64,000 nucleotides of DNA from Lacibacter sp. H407 (GTDB lineage: Bacteria > Bacteroidota > Bacteroidia > Chitinophagales > Chitinophagaceae): contig NZ_JBBKTU010000001.1 in the NCBI RefSeq assembly GCF_037892605.1, forward strand, positions 2,604,001-2,668,000. The letters run 5' to 3'. The notes under the pieces are model-generated. The model made no database searches. It was not told the DNA's origin and saw only the letters and a list, made by a program, of their open reading frames with translations. The position numbers and the translations under genes were made by a program. Within the stretch, counting starts at the first letter, position 1; every line of letters starts with the position of its first letter. Shown here in pieces: positions 53,374 through 61,797 of the stretch.

Positions 53374-53439
53374 ATTTTGAAATTGTATGGGGTTACGCAT
53401 ATTTTTGTGTTGCAGGCCAGCTTTAATGAGATAACATTT

Positions 53440-54630
53440 ATGATAAAAACTATTTTACTATTCTGCTGCTTTTTTTTTACAACGTTCACTTTTGGACAAA
53501 CAGAATCCGACTATTACCAAGCGCCTAAAGACATGACATTTTCCTCAAAGATTTTGGGTGAAAAACGAAATGTCAGCATTATTCTACCAAAAAGCTTTCA
53601 TAAAGAAAAAGCAACGAAGTTTCCTTTAATTGTTGTTTTTGATAGACAGAACAAACGCATCTTCCGTCAAACATTTGAAGAAATCAACTATTTGGTTTCT
53701 TTTGATGAAATGCCTGAAGCTGTAATAATTGGCATATCCACTGAGAATAACCAAAAGCGTCTATGGGAGACTTCGCTCAAATCATCTATGGAAAACGCTA
53801 CAGGGGAGAACTTTATTCGTTTTCTTTATGAAGAACTCATTCCTTGGGCAGAAGCTGACTTTAACTGCGGCAGCAATAGGATTTTCATCGGACATTCCAG
53901 GTTTGGCTATTTTTCTTCGTACCTGCTTACGAATAAGCTTACCGACCTAACCGGCGTTATCTCACTTAGTCCATTTTTTAAAGAGCCTAACGTTAACCTG
54001 ATTGATACTTTAAAGAAACGCTTATCAACTACCACATTAAATCATAAGGTCTACTACAGGTTTATTACAGGCGATTCAATTACTGATACAAACGATTACT
54101 CCCTCATGAAGTCTTTTTTGAGTAAAGCAAAGCCTATTAAAAACTTTAACTGGAAAGGAACAGCATTTTATAATGCTAAACATAATGTTATTCCCGGACT
54201 TGGTGTTATGCCTTCTCTTTTGGAAGTTTTTGATTACTGGTCGGATGAAATGACGAAGGTTCATCAAAGCGAACAACCTTTTACGACTGAAGTGTATACA
54301 AACTTCACGAATCAAATGAAGATTCACTATGGAGATGGCATTGGGCTGGGATTGGCAATCTTAAACGGAATCGGTTATAAGTTTTATAATACTCAGAAGT
54401 ATGAACACGCCAGAGCCGCCTGGCAGATTTTGCTACAGGAATACCCGATGTTTACTTATGCCTATATCAGCATTGCAAAATCTCATTCGAAAGAAGGGAA
54501 TAAAATTGCAGCTGTAGAATTTTATTCGAAAGCCAAACAACAACTAACAGACAATTCGTTTTATAGTGAGGAGCAAAGAGTTGAACTAATGACTGAAATT
54601 GAGGCAGAAATAAAAGCACTCCAGAACTAA
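53440..54630 (+). CDS. secreted alpha/beta-hydrolase-fold esterase with TPR tail
   Basis: 396 aa from the ATG at 53440 (MIKTILLFCCFFFTTFTFGQ); an upstream extension would run into the family A repeat. After the signal peptide the esterase-like domain (Fes/IroE type) has VIIGISTENNQKRLW and the nucleophile elbow IGHSRFGYF (Ser near 153). The C-terminal part (about 320-396) has a TPR-like pair (YEHARAAWQILLQEYP; KIAAVEFYSKAKQQL). An ester-hydrolysing enzyme of the envelope or outside is likely; substrate unknown. Confidence 0.85.
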   Translation: MIKTILLFCCFFFTTFTFGQTESDYYQAPKDMTFSSKILGEKRNVSIILPKSFHKEKATKFPLIVVFDRQNKRIFRQTFEEINYLVSFDEMPEAVIIGISTENNQKRLWETSLKSSMENATGENFIRFLYEELIPWAEADFNCGSNRIFIGHSRFGYFSSYLLTNKLTDLTGVISLSPFFKEPNVNLIDTLKKRLSTTTLNHKVYYRFITGDSITDTNDYSLMKSFLSKAKPIKNFNWKGTAFYNAKHNVIPGLGVMPSLLEVFDYWSDEMTKVHQSEQPFTTEVYTNFTNQMKIHYGDGIGLGLAILNGIGYKFYNTQKYEHARAAWQILLQEYPMFTYAYISIAKSHSKEGNKIAAVEFYSKAKQQLTDNSFYSEEQRVELMTEIEAEIKALQN

Positions 54631-54772
54631 GCTGACACACAATATTGAGCTATGTACAATTTGGGATTGGCATCAACAATATAATTTATATCGAGTTTCG
54701 ATTACAGGCAGATGGATTGCTATTTCATAACCTGCATAAGCTACTGACGTTGTGCGAAATCAACTAAACACT

Positions 54773-55228
54773 ATGTGGAAACTTCTTGTTTTGATCTCAT
54801 TTCTTTTATCTGGTTGCATAATACCGGCCGAAGTATTCTTCCGAAATTTTTCAAATCAAACAGTCAGACTTCATGCAACGCTTGCAGACCGTCGCCTATT
54901 TAAAAAACTTCCAAACAAGGTAAGCTTTTACGATACTTCGACTACGAAACGCCAGTTTTACGGTGACTGGCGTACCAATGCTTTTGTGACGTGGGTGGAC
55001 ACTACAAATTTTTATATTGATATTCCTGCTTCAACTGTTGTCAATATCGCAGATGTGTCAAACGGTCTGGCTTTAGGCTCCAATCAACCGGACGTGTTGT
55101 TACTTGCAATTACCGACAACAAAATAGATACACTTACAACCGGAGACTATTCATCCTTGGCGGGCAAATTTAAATCGAACAGATATCATCCATTGGGAAC
55201 TGCTATTTATTACTATGATTTTCGTTGA
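54773..55228 (+). CDS. lipoprotein, hypothetical (151 aa)
   Basis: A lipobox (LISFLLSGC, Cys near 15 from the ATG at 54773) marks an outer- or inner-membrane lipoprotein. The mature protein is beta-rich (EVFFRNFSNQTVRLHATLAD; DTTNFYIDIPASTVVNI) with an overall acidic/aromatic character. No known family. An earlier start at 54752 is not ATG and is not needed for a signal peptide. It is followed by a long repeat-rich region. Confidence 0.68.
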   Translation: MWKLLVLISFLLSGCIIPAEVFFRNFSNQTVRLHATLADRRLFKKLPNKVSFYDTSTTKRQFYGDWRTNAFVTWVDTTNFYIDIPASTVVNIADVSNGLALGSNQPDVLLLAITDNKIDTLTTGDYSSLAGKFKSNRYHPLGTAIYYYDFR

Positions 55229-55483
55229 TGAGGGCATGATCAGGGTTTTCGTTTGACTTGCTGATTGGTCGGCGAGCAACAACGGTGTAAGACCGCTGAT
55301 GATGTGATGGTATGAGGGCATGATTAACGTCCACAGATGGACACTAATGAACGCAGATGAGGGCCACGAAATACATAAATGGACACGAATGAACACAGAC
55401 CACTGATGATGTGATTGGGATGATGGCCATGATGAGAGGTTGACGTTTGACTTGTTGATTGGTTGGCGACCAACAACGGCGTA
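55229..55483 (+). repeat. dispersed repeat family A, copies 2 and 3
   Basis: Core copies at 55250-55289 and 55444-55483 (CGTTTGACTTG..., hairpin GGTTGGCGACC) in direct orientation, each with the flanking unit CTGATGATGTGATGG and short CCACAGATGGACACTAATG-like units between them. Copy 2 has four differences from copy 3 in the core. No gene is visible in the 383-bp gap 55229-55611. Confidence 0.85.
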
Positions 55484-55488
55484 GAAAT

Positions 55489-55580
55489 CCCGGGGCCACT
55501 ACGTGAAACCCCGGGCGTACAGAATTCGCTGTTCTAAAAAATAGCATCTAGCGTCTAGTCCGTTTCAGGAGAAACGGACT
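55489..55580. repeat. two hairpins after family A copy 3
   Basis: CCCGGGG (55489-55495) with CCCCGGG (55509-55515), and a perfect AGTCCGTTTC / GAAACGGACT (55557-55580) with loop AGGA. The second lacks a T-run, so it is not a clear terminator. Confidence 0.6.
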
Positions 55581-55611
55581 GAGAAATGAATGAGTTTTTC
55601 TGATGCTTTAG

Positions 55612-56241
55612 TTAAAAAACCTCTTTTGGTTTTGGATAGAATGTTTTTAGATGATTTAATGCTTTTAGAAGCCTGTTTGCGAGATCCTCTTCAGCATATG
55701 GGTCAATGTGTAAAGGAATAAAATTTACTTTCCTGTTTTGTCCATTATGAGATCGTTCATTTACACAGTTTGTACTAAAATAAAGATATAAATATATATC
55801 TCCTGTGTTTGTTTGATTTGTCGTGTTTTGAGGTAAACCAGACATGCCTATAGAAGACACATAATTAATTGGAGCTGAATATATATAAATGCCAAATACC
55901 GTTTTTGTTTCTGTTGTCTCTGGATAGATTTTTGAATAAACAGAGTGAGTATACTTAATTGTAAGTATACTGTCTTTGATCTCTACAAAATCTGGCGAAT
56001 ATTCTGTTCTAGAAACAACAGAAATACCATATTCATCACGGCTTTTTGTTATGATATATTTTTTTGATTTAAGTTTATTCAGCTTTTCTATAATCCAATT
56101 TTGAGTTTCTGCTTTTGATTGTGCAGTACAAGAATTATTTCCATTTGTTAAGCTTAATAATAATATTACAAAAGATAAAAAAGTGGTTTTTTTTTGTCTA
56201 CTTTTTACAGTAAAAATCTGGAATGATTTATTTGGTGGCAT
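55612..56241 (-). CDS. hypothetical secreted protein (209 aa)
   Basis: A hydrophobic segment (about residues 20-35, FLSFVILLLSLTNG) followed by NSCTAQ forms a signal or anchor. The mature part is Lys/Thr/Ser-rich and mostly beta: YGISVVSRTEYSPDFVEIKD then ILTIKYTHSVYSKIYPETTE. No known family. It lies tail-first beside a second secreted protein gene on the same strand (27-bp gap), so the two probably share a transcript. Low GC, unlike the host housekeeping genes. Confidence 0.65.
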   Translation of the reverse strand: MPPNKSFQIFTVKSRQKKTTFLSFVILLLSLTNGNNSCTAQSKAETQNWIIEKLNKLKSKKYIITKSRDEYGISVVSRTEYSPDFVEIKDSILTIKYTHSVYSKIYPETTETKTVFGIYIYSAPINYVSSIGMSGLPQNTTNQTNTGDIYLYLYFSTNCVNERSHNGQNRKVNFIPLHIDPYAEEDLANRLLKALNHLKTFYPKPKEVF

Positions 56242-56268
56242 ATTAAATCCTTTAAATATGTCGATATT

Positions 56269-56715
56269 TTAATTATTAACCCATGAAAACTTTAATCCCC
56301 AAGTATCGTTGCCATCTCCTTTTGGAAATTCCGCAATATGCCTAGGTACCAGGAATTCATATTGATCTTCTAAATAGTTCCCATTTTTTACTATTGTATT
56401 CCATTTGATTCTGGCAGCGAATCCGCACATGCAGCAATGTTTTGGGAAGCTGTTTCTTTCGGTGAATGGTTCATGACTCACATAAATGACTCCGGTTAAA
56501 ATATCTTTACCGCTTTCATTTTCAAGACGGGCTATCACTTTATATTTTTTCCAAAACATGCCGTCACACTTAAAGCTTTCATCTAGAAGACTAAAACGGT
56601 AAGACAACTTGATCCCTTTCTCGTCGTAGAGCATTTCCTTATTGCGGGTTTGTGATTGAAGCGTGCATACAATGAGCAGTAACGATAATAAAGAAATAAA
56701 TTGTTTCATTTTCAA
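56269..56715 (-). CDS. hypothetical secreted protein (148 aa)
   Basis: An N-terminal signal peptide (MKMKQFISLLSLLLIVCTLQ, with a Cys that could be a lipobox) precedes a beta-rich domain with cysteines (KHCCMCGFAARIKW near residue 90) that may form disulfides or a metal site. Start: ATG at 56715; the ATG two codons on (56709) is an alternative. No known family. Upstream gene of the pair with 55612-56241. Confidence 0.65.
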   Translation of the reverse strand: MKMKQFISLLSLLLIVCTLQSQTRNKEMLYDEKGIKLSYRFSLLDESFKCDGMFWKKYKVIARLENESGKDILTGVIYVSHEPFTERNSFPKHCCMCGFAARIKWNTIVKNGNYLEDQYEFLVPRHIAEFPKGDGNDTWGLKFSWVNN

Positions 56716-57136
56716 CGTTTTTAATAAGTACCTTTTATTAACTAAAATTATAATTTGAAGGTAAAAACTGCATTTTGAATTAGGAAAGCATTTTATTATT
56801 GTAAATTCTTGATCTTTTAATTCTATTAAAATTAAAGACTAATCATATCGGAGTTTCATTGGTTTTTTGACAAGTAATCTAAATTTAATATAAATATTTT
56901 AGTTATCCAACGACAATGAAAGATACCCCGTCAAACCGAGTTTTGGCCTTTGCTGCTCTCTTTCGCAGATACGTCTCCGCATGGGACGTTTCGTGATACA
57001 GCGTTGAATTGTAATTATATTACATCTCTTTCAGTAGACATTGCTGCGAAATAAGATAAGAACCATGGCCTAAGAAACAAATTAAGTAAACTAATAAAAG
57101 ATAACATCTATTCAACCCTTTGCAATTCTGAAATTC
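56716..57136 (+). other. intergenic region with partial family B repeat
   Basis: 421 bp without a full gene. The segment 56963-57020 is a truncated family B element (CGCAGATACGTCTCC, GACGTTTCGTGATACAGCG). The rest is A/T-rich and holds no clear promoter consensus. Confidence 0.6.
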
Positions 57137-57670
57137 TTGTTATGCCTGCTGTTCAGTTCCAGCTTTTTGCTTTCCTGTACGAAAGAGCAGTCGGGAAGCA
57201 ATAACAACGATGCGTATTATGTAACCTGCACAATTGATGGGAATGCTATGAAATTTAATGGCCACTTATTTTGTCACTATGAATGGTCGGGCGGCTACAA
57301 ATCGGTAACGATCAACGGTGCAACGGATCTATCGTCAACTGCGGCTTATGTTGGGTTTGTGATAACCAATATCCCAAGTCGGGATTCAATTAATGCGGGC
57401 ACCTATACCGATGCCTCAACCAATTTCGAGATGCTTGCTGCGTATTCGCCAAACATCAGCTCAAACTTCGATTATCATGCGGGAACAACTTTATTTCATG
57501 AAGCAAAGTCAGCAGGTGTAACAATTACCAATCGTTTTACGCTTAACATTACTTCTATCAATAATCAAACTGCGAAAGGTACTTTTAGCGGCGACTTCTA
57601 TTATGACGGAGATCCAACGGGTGCAAAGAAAACGATTACGAACGGTGCGTTTTATGTGCCGGTGAAATAG
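57137..57670 (+). CDS. lipoprotein, hypothetical (177 aa), non-ATG start
   Basis: A lipobox (FLLSCTKEQSG) and a hydrophobic lead identify a lipoprotein. No ATG is available: an in-frame stop (57095) lies just upstream, and only ATT/TTG/CTG codons remain between it and the lipobox. TTG at 57137 is the working start; a slightly earlier CTG (57128) or ATT would supply a Lys in the signal peptide. The mature part is beta-rich (SVTINGATDLSSTAAYVGFV) with a C-terminal GTFSGDFYYDGDPTGAKK, similar in style to Bacteroidota DUF-type lipoproteins of about 170 aa. The rightmost bases adjoin a family B repeat. Confidence 0.62.
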   Translation: MLCLLFSSSFLLSCTKEQSGSNNNDAYYVTCTIDGNAMKFNGHLFCHYEWSGGYKSVTINGATDLSSTAAYVGFVITNIPSRDSINAGTYTDASTNFEMLAAYSPNISSNFDYHAGTTLFHEAKSAGVTITNRFTLNITSINNQTAKGTFSGDFYYDGDPTGAKKTITNGAFYVPVK

Positions 57671-57680
57671 GACAGCTTTT

Positions 57681-57890
57681 TTCGCAGAAACGTTTCCCGC
57701 AGGGGAGTTTTCGTTATACAGCGTTGAAGTGTACTTACACTAAACTGTTGATTGGTCGGCGACCAACAACGGCGTAGGGGACGTTTCGTCGTACAACGTT
57801 GAAGTGTACTTACGCCAAGTCCCGTCCAGGAGAAGTTGCTACGAAATAATATAACGGCCAGTCCCTTCCAGGAGACTCGCCTGAGAAAGA
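57681..57890 (+). repeat. family B repeats, with family A core nested between
   Basis: 57681-57740 is family B (CGCAGAAACGTTTCCCGC ... AGCGTTGAAGTGTACTTAC). At 57745-57776 a family A core (CTGTTGATTGGTCGGCGACC...) follows, and at 57777-57870 family B continues as GACGTTTCGTCGTACAACG ... CGCCAAGTCCC. This is a chimeric or nested arrangement. The 457-bp gap 57671-58127 holds no gene; TACTTTGG near 57978 may be the -7 of the next gene. Confidence 0.82.
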
Positions 57891-58127
57891 AGAAAACTGC
57901 AGTCAACAAGAGTTTTGCAAAATACGGGCGGACGGATAATTCCCATCAACATTTGTAATTCTAATCAACTTTTGTACTTTGGCCGTCGCAATAAAAAGGT
58001 AGGCCAAGTAAGCGACAGGAATTCTAATTCCCATACTTCGCAAAGCCAAGAAAGCTGTAGGCCATTTTACAAGGATTTTATTGATAAATAAAAAATCGAA
58101 TTATCTTTCATTATAAAACAAGAGAAA

Positions 58128-58628
58128 ATGCGAAAGGAATATTTGACTCTGGTGCTGTTCACTCTGATCGTAGGGTGCAGGGAAACAAGCAACTCTCTTT
58201 CGGAAGCAGAAAAAAAAGAAATAAAGGCTAAAATTATTGAAAGCTATAAGAAACATATAGAAGACCTGAAACGACTAGATTATAATGCATTAATGCCATA
58301 TTATGTAAATAATGAAGATCAAGCAGTGTTTGTAGATGGCAAATATTGGGGAGGTTACGAAATCATTGAAAAAGTATGGAGAGACTTTTGTGAAAATACC
58401 GACACAATCATTTACTGGAATCTCAGCAATTCACATGTTTATCCGTTCTCAAAAGAGGCAGCTTCTTTTCTCGTTGAATTTGACAACCTACGAATACATA
58501 AAAATGGTGATACAGTAATGGGACCAGGCTCCTTTGCATTAGGGATGCAGAAAATAAATGGCAACTGGAAAATAACCACTGTACATGCAACTCATAATTA
58601 TACAAAAGCGCCTTGGTTAAGAAAGTGA
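58128..58628 (+). CDS. SnoaL/NTF2-like lipoprotein (166 aa)
   Basis: Signal peptide with lipobox (LFTLIVGC, Cys at residue 17), then an NTF2-like/DUF4440-type domain: KAKIIESYKKHIEDLKRLDY, NALMPYYVNNEDQAVFVDGK, and GNWKITTVHATHNYTKA at the end, with a W-K-I-x-x-x-H strand typical of the fold. A role in binding a small molecule is a family-level guess. ATG at 58128 follows a long A/T-rich leader. The downstream gap has a family B repeat and then the second SRAP gene. Confidence 0.78.
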   Translation: MRKEYLTLVLFTLIVGCRETSNSLSEAEKKEIKAKIIESYKKHIEDLKRLDYNALMPYYVNNEDQAVFVDGKYWGGYEIIEKVWRDFCENTDTIIYWNLSNSHVYPFSKEAASFLVEFDNLRIHKNGDTVMGPGSFALGMQKINGNWKITTVHATHNYTKAPWLRK

Positions 58629-58724
58629 CATTTTTAAAACAGCACACAACATGAACTGTGCAAAAAAAGCCAAACGATTTCTATTGCACTTGTTGGATTG
58701 CTAAGGAAAAAATCACGCAGCCCT

Positions 58725-58820
58725 TCCTTCGCAGAAACGTCTCCCACAGAAGACGTTTCGTCATACAGTGTTGAAGTGTAAATACGCCAGGTCCTTTTCA
58801 GGAGATGTGGCTTCGAAGTA
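58725..58820 (+). repeat. family B repeat, copy before SRAP 2
   Basis: TCGCAGAAACGTCTCCCAC, AAGACGTTTCGTCATACAG, GTTGAAGTGTAAATACGCC, then AGGTCCTTTTCAGGAGATGT and TGGCTTCGAAG. A near-full-length copy (about 95 bp), 85% or so identical by eye to the copy at 59735-59832 on the other side of the SRAP gene, same orientation. Confidence 0.82.
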
Positions 58821-58952
58821 GTCCTTGCAAAAATATAGTTCAGTTCAGTTACGCACATGCACAGGTGGGCAGATCTGCGCAAGAAACCTACGAACAGCCT
58901 GCAACAACATCAAATCCATGCAAACAATTAACTTTAATGCAAATGCATGGGT

Positions 58953-59714
58953 ATGTGTAATTTTTATGGAACAATTGTAAAGAGGGTAGAGTACATCAAA
59001 CTGCTGCAAATTGAAAAACAGCTCGGCACTGCAGCAGCGATGAATGAACTGCAAATCATGAAAGACAGGTTCAGGTATTCCAACTCGGTGATCCTGCGAA
59101 AAGCAACCACTGATGATGTGGAAGCGGCTGCTGCTCATTGGGAGTTTATACCGCCATGGATAAAGTCGATCGATGAGCTGAAAGAAAAACGAAAGCAGGG
59201 GATACCCTGGCTCAATTCAAAAGGAGAAACGTTGCTGGAGAGTAAAATGTTCAGAGAAGCGGCACTCAAACGCAGATGCCTGGTGTTGGCCACACACTTC
59301 TACGAATGGCGACACTACCAACCGGAAGACGCAAAGAAAGAAACAGCCTACCCCTATGCCATTGAAGTAAACAATACTGATTATTTCTACATGGCAGGCA
59401 TCTGGCAACCATGGACTGATAAAACAACCGACGAAACGATGGATACGTTTGCCATTATTACCACAAGGGCCAACGAATTAATGGAAGTAGTGCACAACAA
59501 AAAAAAGCGCATGCCTACGATATTGCCCGAAGCATTGGCGTACGAATGGGCGTTGGGTAATTTATCGGAAGCACGGATAACGGAGTTGGCTTGCTATCAA
59601 TATCCGTCGGAAGATATGAATGCCCATACGATTGCAAAAGATTTTAAAACGGCTGCTGATCCGTTGGCTGAAGTTGAGTATGAAGAATTACCTGCATTGG
59701 ATCTGGCGTTATGA
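58953..59714 (+). CDS. SRAP-domain protein (HMCES/YedK family), copy 2
   Basis: 253 aa. The ATG at 58953 is chosen over the in-frame ATG at 58947, because only this start puts Cys at position 2 (MCNFYGT), the nucleophile that binds abasic sites. The Glu is in THFYEWRHY and the His in VHNKKKRMPTIL. Clearly paralogous with the 49435-50211 gene (about the same layout, AYEW and HNxKKRMP blocks), but with different neighbours. It is flanked on both sides by direct copies of family B repeats, which suggests movement or recombination of the gene with these repeats. Confidence 0.93.
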   Translation: MCNFYGTIVKRVEYIKLLQIEKQLGTAAAMNELQIMKDRFRYSNSVILRKATTDDVEAAAAHWEFIPPWIKSIDELKEKRKQGIPWLNSKGETLLESKMFREAALKRRCLVLATHFYEWRHYQPEDAKKETAYPYAIEVNNTDYFYMAGIWQPWTDKTTDETMDTFAIITTRANELMEVVHNKKKRMPTILPEALAYEWALGNLSEARITELACYQYPSEDMNAHTIAKDFKTAADPLAEVEYEELPALDLAL

Positions 59715-59734
59715 TTGCGTAAGATGTTTCCCGT

Positions 59735-59832
59735 TCCTTATGCAGAAACGTCTCCCGCAGGGTAGGTTTCGTCATACATCGTTGAAGTGTACTTACGCCA
59801 GGTCCCTTTCAGGAGACGTGGCTTCGAAATAA
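59735..59832 (+). repeat. family B repeat, copy after SRAP 2
   Basis: TTATGCAGAAACGTCTCCCG, AGGTTTCGTCATACATCG, TTGAAGTGTACTTACGCCAG, CCTTTCAGGAGACGTGGCTT, CGAAATAAGG. The right edge falls exactly on the first codon of the GNAT remnant. Confidence 0.82.
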
Positions 59833-59955
59833 GGATTTTATTTATTTACACCTACTGCGGAAAATTTATATAAGCAATTAGGTTGGTAACAATTGGAACG
59901 ACTTGCTTTGGGTGGAAGAGATATTGTGGCGATGAAAAAAGGAATTATAAGTTGA
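59833..59955 (+). pseudogene. GNAT acetyltransferase C-terminal remnant
   Basis: One frame reads GFYLFTPTAENLYKQLGW, a TAA stop (59887-59889), then QLERLALGGRDIVAMKKGII and a stop at 59953-59955. This is the usual end of a GNAT acetyltransferase (the TAENLYKQLGWE block), with the expected GAA after GW replaced by TAA. There is no N-terminal part; the sequence before it is the family B repeat. Confidence 0.8.
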
Positions 59956-60088
59956 GTATTTGCAATTAAGTAACCTGGCAACTACTAAGGCACGTATCTT
60001 CACGAGGAACAAATCCATTGATTTTCGTTCTTAAACATTTACAGTGCATAGAAATAAGCGAAAGCTTTTAGAAAATCATAATTAAAGC
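59956..60088 (+). other. intergenic region after the GNAT remnant
   Basis: 133 bp of non-coding sequence that completes the 374-bp gap 59715-60088. It has no repeat and no promoter I can name. Confidence 0.4.
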
Positions 60089-60997
60089 ATGACGAGAAAA
60101 ATAGTAGTAGCTGGCGGCACGGGCAATTTAGGTGGTAAAATTATTGATGCGTTGTTAGAAAAAGATGCAGAAGTTGTTGCCATTGTTCGGTTAACAACAG
60201 ATGATAAAAAGGTACGTGAATTGGAAGCCAAGGGCGTTCAGGTATTTCGGGTAGACACAACTGAGAAATCAGAGATTTCAAAACATTGCATAGGCGCCCA
60301 TTGTGTGGTATCAGCTTTAGCTGGTCTGCGGGAAACAATTATTGATGCGCAGAAAATCCTGTTAGATGCGGCAGTGGAGGCAAAGGTTCCCCGGTTTATT
60401 CCAAGTGATTATTCAAATGATTTTACGAATCTGGTGGTTGGGCAAAATCGAAACTTTGATTTGCGTCGTGAGTTTCATGAATATCTTGATCGAGCTCCGA
60501 TAAAAGCGACAACTGTTTTTAACGGACCGTTTATGGATTTGCTCACAACAGACATGCCGTTGATTCTTTTTAAAAAACAGCGCATTCTTTGTTGGGGTAA
60601 TCCTGATCAAATCATTGAATTTACCCATACCAATAATGTTGCCTCATTTACTGCTGAGGCTGCGTTGGATGCTGACACTCCGAGATATTTACGAATTGCC
60701 GGTGATCGTTTATCCTGCAACGACTTTGTGCAATTGCTGACAACGCTTACAGGAAAAAAATATAAACTATTCAGACCGGGAGGAATCGGTTTTTTGAATG
60801 TGGTGATCAACATTACAAAGTTTTTTTCACCTTCAAAAAATGAACTTTACCCGGCCTGGCAGGGGATGCAATATATGCGTGATATGATGGAGGGTAGAAT
60901 ACAATTTCAAGCATATGATAACAATCGATATCCAAACTTGCAATGGCTCTCTGTGAGAGATTTTTTGAAGACGAACATGCAAGTGTTAAATACTTAA
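60089..60997 (+). CDS. NmrA-like NAD(P)-binding reductase (atypical SDR)
   Basis: 302 aa. The Rossmann start VVAGGTGNLGGKIIDALLEK (GxxGxxG) marks an NAD(P)-binding atypical SDR of the NmrA/isoflavone-reductase group, with VVSALAGLRETIID and PRFIPSDYSNDFT as the usual middle motifs. No membrane segment. NADPH-dependent reduction of a small molecule or a redox-sensing role is possible. Transcribed alone; its upstream gap contains the GNAT remnant. Confidence 0.88.
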   Translation: MTRKIVVAGGTGNLGGKIIDALLEKDAEVVAIVRLTTDDKKVRELEAKGVQVFRVDTTEKSEISKHCIGAHCVVSALAGLRETIIDAQKILLDAAVEAKVPRFIPSDYSNDFTNLVVGQNRNFDLRREFHEYLDRAPIKATTVFNGPFMDLLTTDMPLILFKKQRILCWGNPDQIIEFTHTNNVASFTAEAALDADTPRYLRIAGDRLSCNDFVQLLTTLTGKKYKLFRPGGIGFLNVVINITKFFSPSKNELYPAWQGMQYMRDMMEGRIQFQAYDNNRYPNLQWLSVRDFLKTNMQVLNT

Positions 60998-61217
60998 GTG
61001 AATCATTTGATCGATTCGGCTTGCATTGAAAATACCAGCTATATCGCTGCCTTTTTGCGTGTCTTTTTCATTTGTATGTTAATGGCTGACAACAAACTAT
61101 CGCTTTTCCATTTCTTCTTTCTTGTACATGCATCATCTTAATGAACGTTAGTGATTTATGCTAAAAAATGATAAGTTTTCGCCGATCTGCTGATCTGTTT
61201 GTACTTTCGCTTCCGGA

Positions 61218-61670
61218 ATGTCACAAACAAGCAGTTACATAAAATTGCGCAAGCAGCGTAAAACACCCATCAAAACAGTTATTAATTACTGCCTGATTGC
61301 TTTGTTGGCTTTTAGTTTTTCCTGGCAGCAGTTTTCAGCTTTTATAACTATCCAAGGCCCCAGAACTGCCAGTGCTTCCGGTTTTCACGCTCAACATTCA
61401 ACGGCAACTGCTCCTCAATTTTCTTCTCATTTTCCATTTGAATCGGCTCCTATCGGACAAGAGATGGAAATGGAAGTGCTGGAAGAAGATGAAACCAAAA
61501 ACAGTCATGATGAATATTGTACAGCGTTTGTTCAAACCTATTCATCCGATGAAATTCTTTATACGTCTTCACTAAAAAGTCGCTTTTTGCAACTGGCAAC
61601 TTCTATTCATAACCGCTCAACGGTTCCTTTTTTCATTCTCCACCATTCGTGGAAGAGTTACCTGTCTTAA
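61218..61670 (+). CDS. hypothetical membrane-anchored protein upstream of efflux genes (150 aa)
   Basis: One transmembrane helix (about residues 22-40: YCLIALLAFSFSWQQFSAF) after a basic N-terminus, then a Ser/Thr/Ala-rich and Glu-rich section (EMEMEVLEEDETKNSHDEY) likely exposed outside. No family recognised. The position directly before the RND operon suggests a small membrane or periplasmic accessory protein; unproven. A TACTTTCG element lies about 8 bases before the ATG. Confidence 0.55.
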   Translation: MSQTSSYIKLRKQRKTPIKTVINYCLIALLAFSFSWQQFSAFITIQGPRTASASGFHAQHSTATAPQFSSHFPFESAPIGQEMEMEVLEEDETKNSHDEYCTAFVQTYSSDEILYTSSLKSRFLQLATSIHNRSTVPFFILHHSWKSYLS

Positions 61671-61693
61671 TTTTTTCTTTTTCGATTCTTGCC

Positions 61694-61717
61694 TTTATAT
61701 GGTTCGTACCATATAAA
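61694..61717. promoter_or_regulatory. 10-bp-arm palindrome, candidate TetR-type operator
   Basis: TTTATATGGT, spacer TCGT, ACCATATAAA: a perfect inverted repeat of 10-bp arms about 80 bases before the RND adaptor start. Size and symmetry are as for TetR-family operators of efflux genes; no regulator gene is in the window, and no T-run follows, so a terminator is less likely. Confidence 0.6.
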
Positions 61718-61797
61718 CATCTTTCTATTACTACGTTCATTCAGTAGCGGAATGAATACTGTGGTTATGCATTCACCCATCTTAAATCGAAATTTTA

